From contig NZ_LXNG01000025.1 of the NCBI RefSeq assembly GCF_001642575.1, forward strand, positions 1 to 50,780: DNA of 50,780 nucleotides, written 5' to 3'. The DNA is from Xanthomonas floridensis (GTDB lineage: Bacteria; Pseudomonadota; Gammaproteobacteria; Xanthomonadales; Xanthomonadaceae). A program made the translations under genes and the position numbers. The notes below the pieces were generated by a model. That model worked only from the letters and a program-made list of their open reading frames with translations. It was not told the DNA's origin and did no database searches. Below, one piece after another: positions 15,622-24,284 of this stretch (positions are counted from its first letter, which is position 1; every line of letters begins with the position of its first letter).

Positions 15622-18600
15622 TCAGCCACCGCCCCCATCACCACTGGACGCGTCTGCCATCATTTTCTGCTGAGAGTGGGCAGCGAGCGTCATTACGGGG
15701 CCTGCTGGGTTCTTGTCGATTTCTTCGCGCTCGCGCTGGAATTGCGCCATCTCCTGCGTCCGTTGCTGATCCAGCTCCGCTGTCTTCTGCAAGGTCACAT
15801 TGATGCCAGGCGATGGCGTGTTGAGGGCGGTTTCCGAGTGAAAGCCGGGCGTCTTGCCAAAGACAAAGGCGACATCATCTTGGATGGTCACTTTCCGGAG
15901 TTGATCCGCGCGCTCGATCCCTGACTCTTTGACGGCATGGAGCACTTCGGCCGCCTTCTCATCAGATGTGCCCCTCGGGAGCTGTGCCTGGATGGCAGAG
16001 AACAAGGGGTAGTCCCGATGATCAGACGGAAATGCCGGCTGAGCGACATCTTGGGAGGGCTTCGCTTGCTCGACCCGATCCTCATCGTTCATACCTGGGT
16101 TTGAACGCCCACCAGCCCCACCAAAACCAGGCAATGACGTATAGGAGGACGACGTGCGCTCAGGCAAGACGATCTGTGCCGGCGCTTCGCTCTGTGTTGG
16201 GATTGCCGGCGACGGCGCTCGCACCGCCTCTTGCTGCGTTGCCTGCAATGGAACAGCCGATGGCGCGTCGTTCTGTGGTGCAACTCCTTGCGCTTGCTGC
16301 TCACCGCCCTGCTCCATCGCCGCATTCGCCGATGTCGGCTCTGTGGGTTTCGAGGCATCTCGGCGCGCGTGTTGTGCTTGGGACAACGCCGCATCCAGAT
16401 CTTGCCCGGTAACGCCCGTCGCCGGCAAACCTTGGTCCTGCTGGAACTGCCTCACCGCATGTTCGGTCTCTGGACCGTAGTGCCCGTCTTGCGGTACGGC
16501 CTGACCGTTTGGACCACGCGCATCCACTTGCTGCAAGCGATACTGCAAGAACTCGACCTCTTGTCCCCGGTCGCCCAGGCGCAACCCTTCCACCTCACCT
16601 GATGCCGACGGCGTTGTTGGAACAATTGCCTGGGTTGAAGCTTCCTCACGAGACGTGAGAGTTGATGCTGCCGATCCAACGCTCGGCACAGATGCGCTTG
16701 CCGAGGATGGGGCGACTGCCTCTGCATTAGGCTGGACTGCGCCGGCTGTCGGAGGTGCGTCAACCTCAGGTGTTCGGGTTTCTTGGGGTTCGCGTTGCTG
16801 GATAGGTTCGGGCTTCGGTTCTGCAGGCTTGGCGACCGGGCGCGGCTCTTCCTGTGCTTGCACATTGACGGATGCAGGCATCACGACCGGAGCAGGCGTT
16901 GCTGTCTGCGCAACAGCAGGCACATCGGGTGCGCGTGCAACATCCCGATCCCGTTGCGCATCAATGGCTGCCTGAGGCGCTTGAGTTTCATCCACATGCG
17001 GAGCTGTAACGGTCGTTGCTGCGAAGCTTGCGACCTGTTGCGCCTCTTGCGTGGAAACGCCCTGCCGATTGGCCTCGCGCAGGGCCTGCTCGTAGGCGTC
17101 ACGCTCTTGGGGCGATTGCGCGTCAATGCGCAGCTCTGGTGCACCCGTCGAAGGCGGTTGCCCCTGCCGAACTGATTGCACCTGCCCAAGTGCCTGATGG
17201 ATCTCCTCAGTGCTGGTCGTTGCTGCAACACGCACCACACCATCGGCGTCACGGCTCAGATGCTGGATGGGGCTGTCCACCGAATATTGGCCGGTCGCAT
17301 CACGCTCCAATGCCAAAGAACTGGTCGCTGCATCGATCCCGTTTGCCTCACGTGTCCGTTGCACCGCAAGCTGGATCGCGCCTGCAGTCTGGGCATTGGG
17401 CGCAACGCCATAGGCGGCATAGGTCGCTTCGGTATTGGCTTGGTCTTGTTGCTGCGCGGTTGGCGTTTGCCTTGCCGGCATCTGTGCCATTGCCTGCGCA
17501 TGCTGCTCCAAGGCCGGTTGCAAGCGCTCACGCGTCGCATTCAGTTCCAACGGAACATTGCCTTCGGCAGCAATACCATCATGCCGCCACTGACCCTGGA
17601 TATCGCGCTGATACTGCTTGCCGTCCGATGCTTGCAGTGAGTCTGGGTTCAAGGCGGTTTGCACGGCAGCTGGTACAGGCCCGAAGTCCTCCCAGCCATT
17701 GCGCTGATAGGCAGCTTGATAGGTTGCCGCAATTGCAGCTGGGCCACGGGCAATGTTGGCGTCCACCACCTGAGCTGCTTGCTGGTTCAAAGCGGCACTT
17801 CGCTCAAGACTTGCCGGATCAACCGTCCAGACAGGTCGATCGTTCCGATCGACTTCATCGGCGATCATCCGTGACCACTGGCCACTTGCCGGATCATGCC
17901 GCCAATCCCGTGCGTAGAGATGCGCCGCATCTGCCTCACTGGATGGCTGCACATAGGGATTACTGGGTTGCACCTTGCCCAGCGCCTGCTCGGTCGCTTC
18001 GCCACTGGCGTGATAGTTCAGCTCGCGCGCTTTTTCTGGCAGCGCGAACATGCCCTGCTTCTGTGGGGTATCCGTGCCATCGTTTTGCAGGTCGGCTTTT
18101 TCTTGGCGAAGCCACTGGCTGCCGTTGAACTCCCAGCTCACGCCCTGCTTGTCGGTTTGCGTATAGATCTGGCGGTTGTCCCAGAGCGTCACAGCCTTGT
18201 CGGCAGCAGCACTGAACAGATAACCATCAGCTACCACCAGGGCGACGGGTCCGGCACCACTTGTGCCAACCACGGCAGCGGCAGCAGCGCCGCCCGCCCA
18301 GCCGCCCACACCTCGGGCAGCAAAGTGCAACGCTTCTGAGCGCGCAGCGGTGAGGTTGTCTTGTGCCAACAGCGTGCCAACACGCTCTCCGGTCTGCGAC
18401 GCATCGTAGGCGGTCGCGGCAACGCCCAAGCCCGCAAGCCCTGCTGTCATCCCGGCGCGACGCAAGCCTGGGATCTCAGGCTCAGGCGTGGTCTGGATAT
18501 TGCGTCCCTGCCACTCATCCCAGCGCTGCTGACCCGCTCGGGCATGCTCGGTTGGCGGTTTCATGCGCTGACTAAGCGGAAGCGTGCTCTGGTCTAACGC

Positions 18601-19317
18601 CTTTGATGTTCCCTCAATGGCCGTTCCGCGAAAATACTCTCTGTTGTCGAGCCTCAGAACTTTGTTCTCGCGGAGCGCATCATCACTGGCTGGAATGCGC
18701 AGCATGCCCTCGTGTTCACGCGCACGGGCCACGATCAGCTCAAAGGCTGCTTGCTGACCAAGCCGGTCTTTCACACCGGCCAGCGCTTCACGTGGAAGGC
18801 CCTCAATCGAGGTGACGTTTGGATTGGCAAGAATGCGAGGCACTTCAATTTCGCCAAAGACACGGCTTGGCTGAGCGTCGCCCACGATGGCATGAACCTC
18901 ACCTACGGTTGCATCGGCAAACCGTCCCGAAGCATCTGCCCAAGGACCTTGCGTAGGGTGATAAAGCCACTCTGTCGCTGGCCCACGATGAGACCCGTCT
19001 ATCAGCTCACGAGGCGAGATTTCGTAGATGTCGGCGAGTGCGGTATAGAACTCACGAGAATTAAGAAACTTCGATGCCTGACTTTTATCGATAACCCGGA
19101 TGTCTTCGCCAGATTCGATCATCGACCCAATGACATCAGTCGACCAGATGTCCTTCGCTGCCGGGCCACTATAAAGAACAGTGACCTTGCCTGAGGCATT
19201 TGCATCCACCTGCGCGGCGAGCGACCGCAGCGAATCCGGTGTCTGGTAATCGCCAGGGTTCTGACGAATTCTATCGATTGCGTCCTGGGCAGATATCGAG
19301 CCATTCACACCAAGCAC
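15622..19317 (-). CDS. large T4SS effector with PG-binding domain and XVIPCD-like tail
   Basis: 1231 residues, no signal peptide. The N-terminal ~200 residues are an unknown, possibly toxic, domain (VTVLYSGPAAKDIWSTDVIG). A Gly/Ala-rich hydrophobic stretch follows (~305-380), then a long Gln/Ala/Pro-rich region and a peptidoglycan-binding domain at ~911-978 (LRLGDRGQEVEFLQYRL ... DGHYGPETEHAVRQFQQDQG). The C-terminal ~135 residues (DYPLFSAIQAQLPRGTSDEK ... AAEVLHAVKESGIE) and Gln-rich end resemble XVIPCD, the VirD4-binding signal of X-T4SS effectors. The gene sits next to virD4 and overlaps a small upstream gene. Killing of rival bacteria is inferred from family; the enzymatic activity is not identified. 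Confidence 0.75.
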   Translation of the reverse strand: MLGVNGSISAQDAIDRIRQNPGDYQTPDSLRSLAAQVDANASGKVTVLYSGPAAKDIWSTDVIGSMIESGEDIRVIDKSQASKFLNSREFYTALADIYEISPRELIDGSHRGPATEWLYHPTQGPWADASGRFADATVGEVHAIVGDAQPSRVFGEIEVPRILANPNVTSIEGLPREALAGVKDRLGQQAAFELIVARAREHEGMLRIPASDDALRENKVLRLDNREYFRGTAIEGTSKALDQSTLPLSQRMKPPTEHARAGQQRWDEWQGRNIQTTPEPEIPGLRRAGMTAGLAGLGVAATAYDASQTGERVGTLLAQDNLTAARSEALHFAARGVGGWAGGAAAAAVVGTSGAGPVALVVADGYLFSAAADKAVTLWDNRQIYTQTDKQGVSWEFNGSQWLRQEKADLQNDGTDTPQKQGMFALPEKARELNYHASGEATEQALGKVQPSNPYVQPSSEADAAHLYARDWRHDPASGQWSRMIADEVDRNDRPVWTVDPASLERSAALNQQAAQVVDANIARGPAAIAATYQAAYQRNGWEDFGPVPAAVQTALNPDSLQASDGKQYQRDIQGQWRHDGIAAEGNVPLELNATRERLQPALEQHAQAMAQMPARQTPTAQQQDQANTEATYAAYGVAPNAQTAGAIQLAVQRTREANGIDAATSSLALERDATGQYSVDSPIQHLSRDADGVVRVAATTSTEEIHQALGQVQSVRQGQPPSTGAPELRIDAQSPQERDAYEQALREANRQGVSTQEAQQVASFAATTVTAPHVDETQAPQAAIDAQRDRDVARAPDVPAVAQTATPAPVVMPASVNVQAQEEPRPVAKPAEPKPEPIQQREPQETRTPEVDAPPTAGAVQPNAEAVAPSSASASVPSVGSAASTLTSREEASTQAIVPTTPSASGEVEGLRLGDRGQEVEFLQYRLQQVDARGPNGQAVPQDGHYGPETEHAVRQFQQDQGLPATGVTGQDLDAALSQAQHARRDASKPTEPTSANAAMEQGGEQQAQGVAPQNDAPSAVPLQATQQEAVRAPSPAIPTQSEAPAQIVLPERTSSSYTSLPGFGGAGGRSNPGMNDEDRVEQAKPSQDVAQPAFPSDHRDYPLFSAIQAQLPRGTSDEKAAEVLHAVKESGIERADQLRKVTIQDDVAFVFGKTPGFHSETALNTPSPGINVTLQKTAELDQQRTQEMAQFQREREEIDKNPAGPVMTLAAHSQQKMMADASSGDGGGG

Positions 19318-19766
19318 CCCTCATCGACTTCAAAAACGATGTGGTAGTCCGCGTTCCTGGAATGGACGCCGAAATCCTTGTATGCGAGCAAGGCCTCCTT
19401 GAGATCAGCTATGAATTGCTCCTTGTCAGCCTTGAGATGCTCAGGCAGTCCCTCTCCACCATTGATCCACATCAGTCTCCAATGGGACCAGCCGGGCTGA
19501 CCTCGCGCGCCTCCACCGTCGACCAAATCCAGTCTCAGCGTCAGGAGCTCGCCATGCCAATAGAAGGAGAACTTTGTCTGGTTTCTGACCTCGATTTCGG
19601 TGCCGCCACCGTTTGCGACATTGCGCAAATACATGTCGCGATCACGATCAATTGTCCAGTCTCTGGCATTGGTGCCACCGACCACGAAGTCTCTGTCGAT
19701 CGCTTCTAGGTTGTATTTGACAACATCTGGCTCAGGAATAAATTCATTTACAAATGGCATCTTCAT
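19305..19766 (-). CDS. candidate immunity/chaperone protein of the T4SS effector
   Basis: A 153-residue soluble protein without signal peptide or lipobox, rich in Trp, Asp and Gly, with an Asp-rich first half (AIDRDFVVGGTNARDWTIDR). Its stop overlaps the effector start by 13 bp, so the two are probably translationally coupled. Genes directly paired with polymorphic effectors usually encode immunity proteins. Most X-T4SS immunity proteins are periplasmic lipoproteins, so a cytosolic one suggests that the effector's N-terminal domain acts in the cytosol. A secretion chaperone is the alternative. No family is recognised. Confidence 0.55.
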   Translation of the reverse strand: MKMPFVNEFIPEPDVVKYNLEAIDRDFVVGGTNARDWTIDRDRDMYLRNVANGGGTEIEVRNQTKFSFYWHGELLTLRLDLVDGGGARGQPGWSHWRLMWINGGEGLPEHLKADKEQFIADLKEALLAYKDFGVHSRNADYHIVFEVDEGCLV

Positions 19767-19806
19767 TTCCCGGCGATGGCTTGGAATTTTTCGTCAAGAG
19801 CTAATT

Positions 19807-21510
19807 TCACGAGCCCGAGACGGCGGCAGATAACTTCTTCACCTCGGCTTTTGGTAGCAGCCGTTTGGTGAAGTAGGTATCTTCGTAATACTTGATCTTC
19901 TCGCAGAGCACCGGGCTTTGGATGCCTTCATAGAGAAAGACCTCCTTGTCAAAGCCCATCGCTTTCAATTCCTGCGGCAGCATCAATGCGCGGCGCTGCT
20001 CGGTCTCGGAGTAGGACACACTGCTTTGCTTGCCACTGGTGTGTGACTTGTTCTTCTTGCGCACCGTGGTGTAGCCGAGCATGTCCGAGTAATCGTTGGC
20101 GTCTTGCTGCTCGCGCGGGGCATAGACGATTTGCAAGGCATGGTTGGTGATGATGGTGCGTGAGACATCCTTGCCATAGGTCGCGTCCAGCTGCGCCATG
20201 CTCTGGATGATCGGCAGCAAGCGGATGTTGTAGCCGGCCATGTAGCTCACCGCGCTTGCAATGATGTCGACCCGGCCGATGGACGTGAATTCGTCCATCA
20301 GCAGCAAACACTGGTGTTTGAGCGCCGGATTGTTCTGCGGCAGCTCTTTGGTGTTGAGATTGATGAGCTGACTAAACAGCAGGTTGATCAACAGGCGGCT
20401 TTCGGCCAGCTTGTTCGGCTGGATGCCAATGTAGATGCTCATCTTCTTCTTGCGCACATCGGTGAGCAAGAAGTCATTGCCGCTGGTGGCCGCATCCAGG
20501 ATTGGGTTGATGAACTGGTTGAGCGGCTCCTTGAACGTGCCCATGATCGAGGCGAACGTCTCTTCGGCTTGCGAGAGCAAATTGTCGAACGCCATCTTGG
20601 CGTCGCGGCCCAGGAAGTCGCGCTGAGAAAGCTTTTTAAGGTAGCCCTTCAAGTCGCTCCCATCCCCAGACGACACGCGATAGAGCAAGCCAAGGGTTGG
20701 GAACATCCAGGTGTCTTTCGGGTGCTTGCGCTTGATCTGATCGTCCAAGCTATCGAACAGATAGAGCGTAAACGCCATGAAGGCGTTGCGCGCCTGGCTT
20801 ACCCAGAACTTCTGGGCGTCAGAGCCGTCTGGATAGAGCATTGCCGCCACACTCATCAGATCCGACACGCGAAAGGCCGGATCGGGCGAGATGTAGCTCA
20901 GTGGATTCCAGCGGTGCGTGCGCCCGTCTTCTGCAAAGGGATTGAACAAAAAGACCTCTTGACCCTGACTCTTGCGCCAGCCGGAAGTCAGATCGAAGTT
21001 TTCCTGCTTGATGTCCAAAACCACCACCGAGCCTTGGTAGTCGAGCAGATTGGGAATGACGATGCCAACGCCCTTGCCCGAACGCGTGGGTGCGGCCAGG
21101 ATCACAAACTGCTGGCCGGGCAAGCGCACCAGCTTGCCGCCGTGCTTGCCGACCACGATGCCGGTTGGCGACGGCTTGAGCATGTTCTTCTTGGCCAGGT
21201 CACTGCCCGAGGCAAAGCGCGCGTCGCCATGCAAAGCGGCCGCCTTTGGCTTGAACAACGGGATCAGCAGTGCAATCCAGGCCAGCAGCGGCACGCCGAA
21301 GCCCAAGGCACCGGCCAGCTTGATCTTGGTGACATAGGGAGCGAACTGCGGGAGATCGAGCGCTTTGACGTAAGACCAATAGGTGCCGACGCTGAGCGGC
21401 CCAGCCACTTTCAACAGCATCAGGATCAACTGACCGGAGAGGTAGACCCCTGCTGTGAGGGCGAAGAGCAAGAGCGCGGTGGCGACACTGAGCTTGATCT
21501 TGCCGGTCAT
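19807..21510 (-). CDS. virD4: VirD4-type T4SS coupling ATPase
   Basis: A 567-residue coupling protein that recruits effectors or relaxase-bound DNA to the type IV secretion channel. Two N-terminal transmembrane segments (VATALLLFALTAGVYLSGQL; a second ending AWIALLIPLF) precede the TraG/VirD4 ATPase with Walker A APTRSGKGVGIV (~142-153) and Walker B CLLLMDEFTSIGR (~395-407). The all-alpha domain between them is where XVIPCD binds in X-T4SS. It ends 41 bp from the small protein/effector pair, supporting a common secretion role. No other virB genes are in the window, so the channel must be encoded elsewhere. It could also serve the MobA/MobL relaxase. Confidence 0.92.
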   Translation of the reverse strand: MTGKIKLSVATALLLFALTAGVYLSGQLILMLLKVAGPLSVGTYWSYVKALDLPQFAPYVTKIKLAGALGFGVPLLAWIALLIPLFKPKAAALHGDARFASGSDLAKKNMLKPSPTGIVVGKHGGKLVRLPGQQFVILAAPTRSGKGVGIVIPNLLDYQGSVVVLDIKQENFDLTSGWRKSQGQEVFLFNPFAEDGRTHRWNPLSYISPDPAFRVSDLMSVAAMLYPDGSDAQKFWVSQARNAFMAFTLYLFDSLDDQIKRKHPKDTWMFPTLGLLYRVSSGDGSDLKGYLKKLSQRDFLGRDAKMAFDNLLSQAEETFASIMGTFKEPLNQFINPILDAATSGNDFLLTDVRKKKMSIYIGIQPNKLAESRLLINLLFSQLINLNTKELPQNNPALKHQCLLLMDEFTSIGRVDIIASAVSYMAGYNIRLLPIIQSMAQLDATYGKDVSRTIITNHALQIVYAPREQQDANDYSDMLGYTTVRKKNKSHTSGKQSSVSYSETEQRRALMLPQELKAMGFDKEVFLYEGIQSPVLCEKIKYYEDTYFTKRLLPKAEVKKLSAAVSGS

Positions 21511-21771
21511 TGAGCGCTGCCTTCCATTGGTGATCCCTGGCTTGTTTGAAAACGACCGTCCGCTCGCAAGATTACAGGATCACACCGCCCGCTCAGATCG
21601 GATGGGCATTGGCATCTGTGTAGGAATTGTCTGACGGGGAGCATGCCAAGACAGCGACGGGACCTTTCGCACCATGGACTAGGCGGGCCGCTGCGCTGGG
21701 CTCAGCCGCAATTTTGCGACGTCCTCGCTGCTCCCCGAATGAGAGCTTGTCCGCCGCCTAGGTTGTTCGGC

Positions 21772-22125
21772 CTACTCTTTTTCGGCTTTCGAAGGAGACG
21801 AAGCGGCGAGTGCCGACAAGTGTTTCGCCAGCTCTTCCTGCTGCCCCTCGGGCAGCTGGCGCACCAGCTCGATGATCTGACCAAGTCGATCAGACTCGGC
21901 GACCAACGAACTGAGGGACACACCAAGTGCATCAGCCAGATCCAAGGCAGTCTTGAGATCTGGGACATGCGTGCCCGTTTCGTAGCGGCTGATGCGAGCC
22001 TGAGCGATGCGACTCTCCAATCCAAGAGCGACACCCAAGTCCTGTTGCACAAGGCCAATTGCTAGGCGGCGCGCTTTAAGCCGCGCAGCGAACAACGACA
22101 GGATGTCAGGTTGGGGGGTGCTCAT
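21772..22125 (-). CDS. XRE-family transcriptional regulator
   Basis: 117 residues. The helix-turn-helix spans ~15-70 (FAARLKARRLAIGLVQQDLG, ARISRYETGTHVPDLKTALD), followed by a short C-terminal helix probably used for dimerization. There is no peptidase or sensor domain. The gene is transcribed away from a lipoprotein gene, and two near-identical palindromes lie 39-70 bases upstream of its start, so autorepression and control of the divergent operon are likely. Confidence 0.9.
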   Translation of the reverse strand: MSTPQPDILSLFAARLKARRLAIGLVQQDLGVALGLESRIAQARISRYETGTHVPDLKTALDLADALGVSLSSLVAESDRLGQIIELVRQLPEGQQEELAKHLSALAASSPSKAEKE

Positions 22126-22163
22126 CCTTACAAGGATGAACGTGAGTTACGCGCCTTGCAAAA

Positions 22164-22194
22164 ATTCGTTGAACGAATCATTCGTTGAACGCAT
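22164..22194. promoter_or_regulatory. tandem palindromic operators for XRE regulator
   Basis: ATTCGTTGAACGAAT (22164-22178) is a perfect odd palindrome. ATTCGTTGAACGCAT (22180-22194) repeats it with one change, at a 16-base period. The pair lies between the XRE gene and the divergent lipoprotein gene, the expected place for its operators. Confidence 0.75.
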
Positions 22195-22312
22195 ACTGCC
22201 GCTGCGTCGGCAAGCTGTCAACTGCACTGGAAACCGTTGCTTGGGCAGCCCTGCCGGCCCTGAACATTCGTGCATGCCCCGATCCGTTCGCCCCCCTATT
22301 CAAGGAATTTCT

Positions 22313-22624
22313 ATGTCCAACGCTCGCTTTGCCGTCATCGGCACGTTGATCGTCTCTCTGGCGGCTTGCTCGGGAGGTCGCCCATCGCAGTCTGAGCGGG
22401 AGCACGCTTTTTTGCAGTTCGTCAAAGAGAACAGCAATGACGAGGCCAGGATCGAAGACTTCAAGAGCAACCAGTGCCAAAAGGCGGAAGGTGCGCCCAG
22501 CTACACGTGCGATGCCAGCGCCAAGGTGAAGGCATTGGGTCAAGACTTCGGCAATCAAATGGACGGGGTCTACACCTTCACCAAGGTGGGCGGCACTTGG
22601 AAAATCACTGGTCGCGTCCAATAG
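22313..22624 (+). CDS. small lipoprotein
   Basis: 103 residues from the ATG at 22313, preceded by AAGGAA. The signal sequence ends in a lipobox: MSNARFAVIGTLIVSLAACS, with Cys at 19 as the lipidation site and Ser-Gly-Gly after it. The mature part is small and polar, with two further Cys (SNQCQKAE, SYTCDAS) likely forming a disulfide and a final strand DGVYTFTKVGGTWKITGRV. Next to a T4SS effector and virD4 it could be an X-T4SS immunity lipoprotein, but it is over 3 kb from the effector and on the other strand. The family is not recognised. Confidence 0.75.
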   Translation: MSNARFAVIGTLIVSLAACSGGRPSQSEREHAFLQFVKENSNDEARIEDFKSNQCQKAEGAPSYTCDASAKVKALGQDFGNQMDGVYTFTKVGGTWKITGRVQ

Positions 22625-22672
22625 CCACCGTTGATTGCCAACGGTGCCCCCATCCTTTCCTCAGGAACTCAC

Positions 22673-23065
22673 ATGACGGTCGGCACTTTTCTTACCCTGG
22701 TCTTCTTCGCTGGCTGCGCCGCAATCTTCTTGGTGCTTGCCAAAACGGTGAAAACGCGCAGCGACAACGCAACCTTTGACCATGACTTCCAGCGGTTTTA
22801 TGGCTACAAGAACACGCGCATTGCTGTGTCTACAGCACGCGCCATGATCAAGTTCAAAGCCGGCAGTCGCATCAAGGCGTATGCGCTGAGCGATGTGCGG
22901 TCCTGGGAAAAGCACTGGCATAACTACAACCGCGAAGGCACGCTGACGCTCAATGTCAAAGATATCGATCAACCGGTGTGGACCATCAAGTTTGGCAACG
23001 AGACGGAGATGAACAAGTGGTATGAGTTGGTCAGTCAGGCGGTCAACGAAAAATTGAAGCTCTAA
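22673..23065 (+). CDS. inner-membrane protein, DUF4755-like
   Basis: 130 residues from the ATG at 22673, preceded by AGGAAC. An N-terminal transmembrane helix (MTVGTFLTLVFFAGCAAIFL) is followed by a soluble PH-like region with AMIKFKAGSRIKAYALSDVR, SWEKHW and WTIKFGNETEMNKWYELVSQ. The pattern resembles DUF4755 proteins of unknown role, often seen on mobile elements. It follows the lipoprotein gene by 48 bp, probably in one operon under the XRE-controlled promoter region. Confidence 0.7.
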   Translation: MTVGTFLTLVFFAGCAAIFLVLAKTVKTRSDNATFDHDFQRFYGYKNTRIAVSTARAMIKFKAGSRIKAYALSDVRSWEKHWHNYNREGTLTLNVKDIDQPVWTIKFGNETEMNKWYELVSQAVNEKLKL

Positions 23066-23153
23066 CCGAGCGACCATTGGGATAGGCGACTGGGCTTGAC
23101 GGCGAAGACTTCTCTGCTACGAATCGAAGAACCTCAACATTGGATTCGTCATT

Positions 23154-23363
23154 ATGTCTTCTGCCGTCCACTCCCCCGCTGTGCCCCTCGATCAGCAAGA
23201 ACATCAACTCCGCCAAGCTCATGTTGAAGGCTGGATCGCCCAACAAAACGCAGCTGGCTTTGGCGTTGACCAGCACATGGCAGACGCCCTCAATGCGTAT
23301 CTTGATGGCCGCTTCGATCTTCTTGGTTTGCTGACAGAACTTCGTCGTCCCTACTTGAACTGA
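23154..23363 (+). CDS. small antitoxin-like protein (VbhA-like pattern)
   Basis: 69 residues: MSSAVHSPAVPLDQQEHQLR, then QAHVEGWIAQQNAAGFGVDQ and ALNAYLDGRFDLLGLL. The pattern of a short helix, 'EGW' and a 'Y..G..D...L' helix resembles the small helical antitoxins of the VbhA group that restrain Fic toxins, but no Fic toxin is visible nearby. The 3' end overlaps the end of the antiparallel MobA/MobL gene by 74 bp. One of the two ends may therefore be wrong, most simply the degenerate C-terminus of the relaxase-like frame. Confidence 0.5.
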   Translation: MSSAVHSPAVPLDQQEHQLRQAHVEGWIAQQNAAGFGVDQHMADALNAYLDGRFDLLGLLTELRRPYLN

Positions 23364-24180
23364 GTCTGCCAACGGATGCCGGCCTGATAGGCATCTTCGC
23401 GAGCGAAGTCTCATCAGCAGAAGTGTCCATGTCCGGCCCATGACGCTCTCGCTGGACCTGTTCCGCCGCGTGGCCATCCGGCACTCTCAACAGTCGCCCC
23501 TCTTGGCGGTAGCGGGACAGAAGCTGCTCAAAGCCTTCCTGGCCTTGGACATAGATCCCGTTGCCTCGCGTCGCCTCTAAACGTTCCGTCAAGGGCCGAT
23601 GCTCAACCGATTTGCCAATGCCAGCTTGGGCAAGGTGTGCATTGATCCGATCAGCGATCATGGCGCGGATCCACTCAACTTCCTCCTTGCCATTCATGCG
23701 CCCGTCTAGCACACGCGTTTTCGCCGTCATTCCCGATGCTTCCATCCGTCTAGTCGTGGCGAGTAGATGCGCATAGAAGTAGCGCGGATCATCTTTGGTC
23801 GGGCGATGCTGACTCGCTTGCAGCGCAAAGCCAAAGCGCTCAATCAGGCGATTAGCGATATCGAGCACCAACTCCCAACGCTGGGAGTTATCGAGTTCGT
23901 GCGGCAACTCGATGGCGAAGTCTCGGCAGACGGTGCTGTTGCAGCGTCGCTCTGCAGCTTCTGCAGCGGCCCAAAGTGCTTGCGGGTCATCGGCCCATGC
24001 CGGCGAACCAGTTGGCGCCAGGCAACGCGACTGGATGATGCCTGCCCTACCCCTATAGTCGTGACGAGCACCTGAGGTGGGATCGGTGAGCAGATAACCA
24101 CCGCGATATGCCGCTGCGGCAAGCGCCGAATGCCCTTTGGCTCGGCTGTAAGTTTTGATGCGGGTGTGATAGATGGCCAT
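23290..24180 (-). CDS. MobA/MobL-family protein lacking the HxH motif
   Basis: A 296-residue homologue of the relaxase at 4452-6119 (MAIYHTRIKTYSRAKGHSAL, then AAAAYRGG with Tyr25, and ELPHELDNSQRWELV). Where active relaxases have HxH for metal binding (HHVH in the first protein), this one has RYFYAHLLATTRR (133-145), so only one His remains. It is also short, with a low-complexity polar tail. It may be inactive, use other ligands, or have been recruited as an accessory factor. The 3' end overlaps a small + strand gene. An inverted repeat lies just upstream of its start. Confidence 0.75.
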   Translation of the reverse strand: MAIYHTRIKTYSRAKGHSALAAAAYRGGYLLTDPTSGARHDYRGRAGIIQSRCLAPTGSPAWADDPQALWAAAEAAERRCNSTVCRDFAIELPHELDNSQRWELVLDIANRLIERFGFALQASQHRPTKDDPRYFYAHLLATTRRMEASGMTAKTRVLDGRMNGKEEVEWIRAMIADRINAHLAQAGIGKSVEHRPLTERLEATRGNGIYVQGQEGFEQLLSRYRQEGRLLRVPDGHAAEQVQRERHGPDMDTSADETSLAKMPIRPASVGRLSSSRDDEVLSANQEDRSGHQDTH

Positions 24181-24190
24181 GTGTGTTTCC

Positions 24191-24218
24191 TGAGTCAGAG
24201 TTCATCAGTTCTGACTCA
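24191..24218. repeat. inverted repeat upstream of second MobA/MobL gene
   Basis: TGAGTCAGA (24191-24199) and TCTGACTCA (24210-24218) form a perfect 9-bp inverted repeat with a 10-base spacer, 11 bases upstream of the start codon. It could be an operator or part of an oriT-like site. The IncQ nick consensus TAAGTGCGC is not present beside it. Confidence 0.6.
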
Positions 24219-24284
24219 AGATTTAGCAAGGCTCAAGAGCGTAAGACAGCTATTTTCGAGCGTTCTACTTTGCCTGTTATGGAA

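Noticed and set aside
17016..18128. 370-codon + strand frame
   Set aside because: Antisense shadow of the T4SS effector gene; Arg/His/Pro-rich composition and no ribosome-binding site.
20314..21513. 399-codon + strand frame opposite virD4
   Set aside because: Exact antisense of an intact VirD4 gene with all its motifs; composition is that of a mirrored frame.
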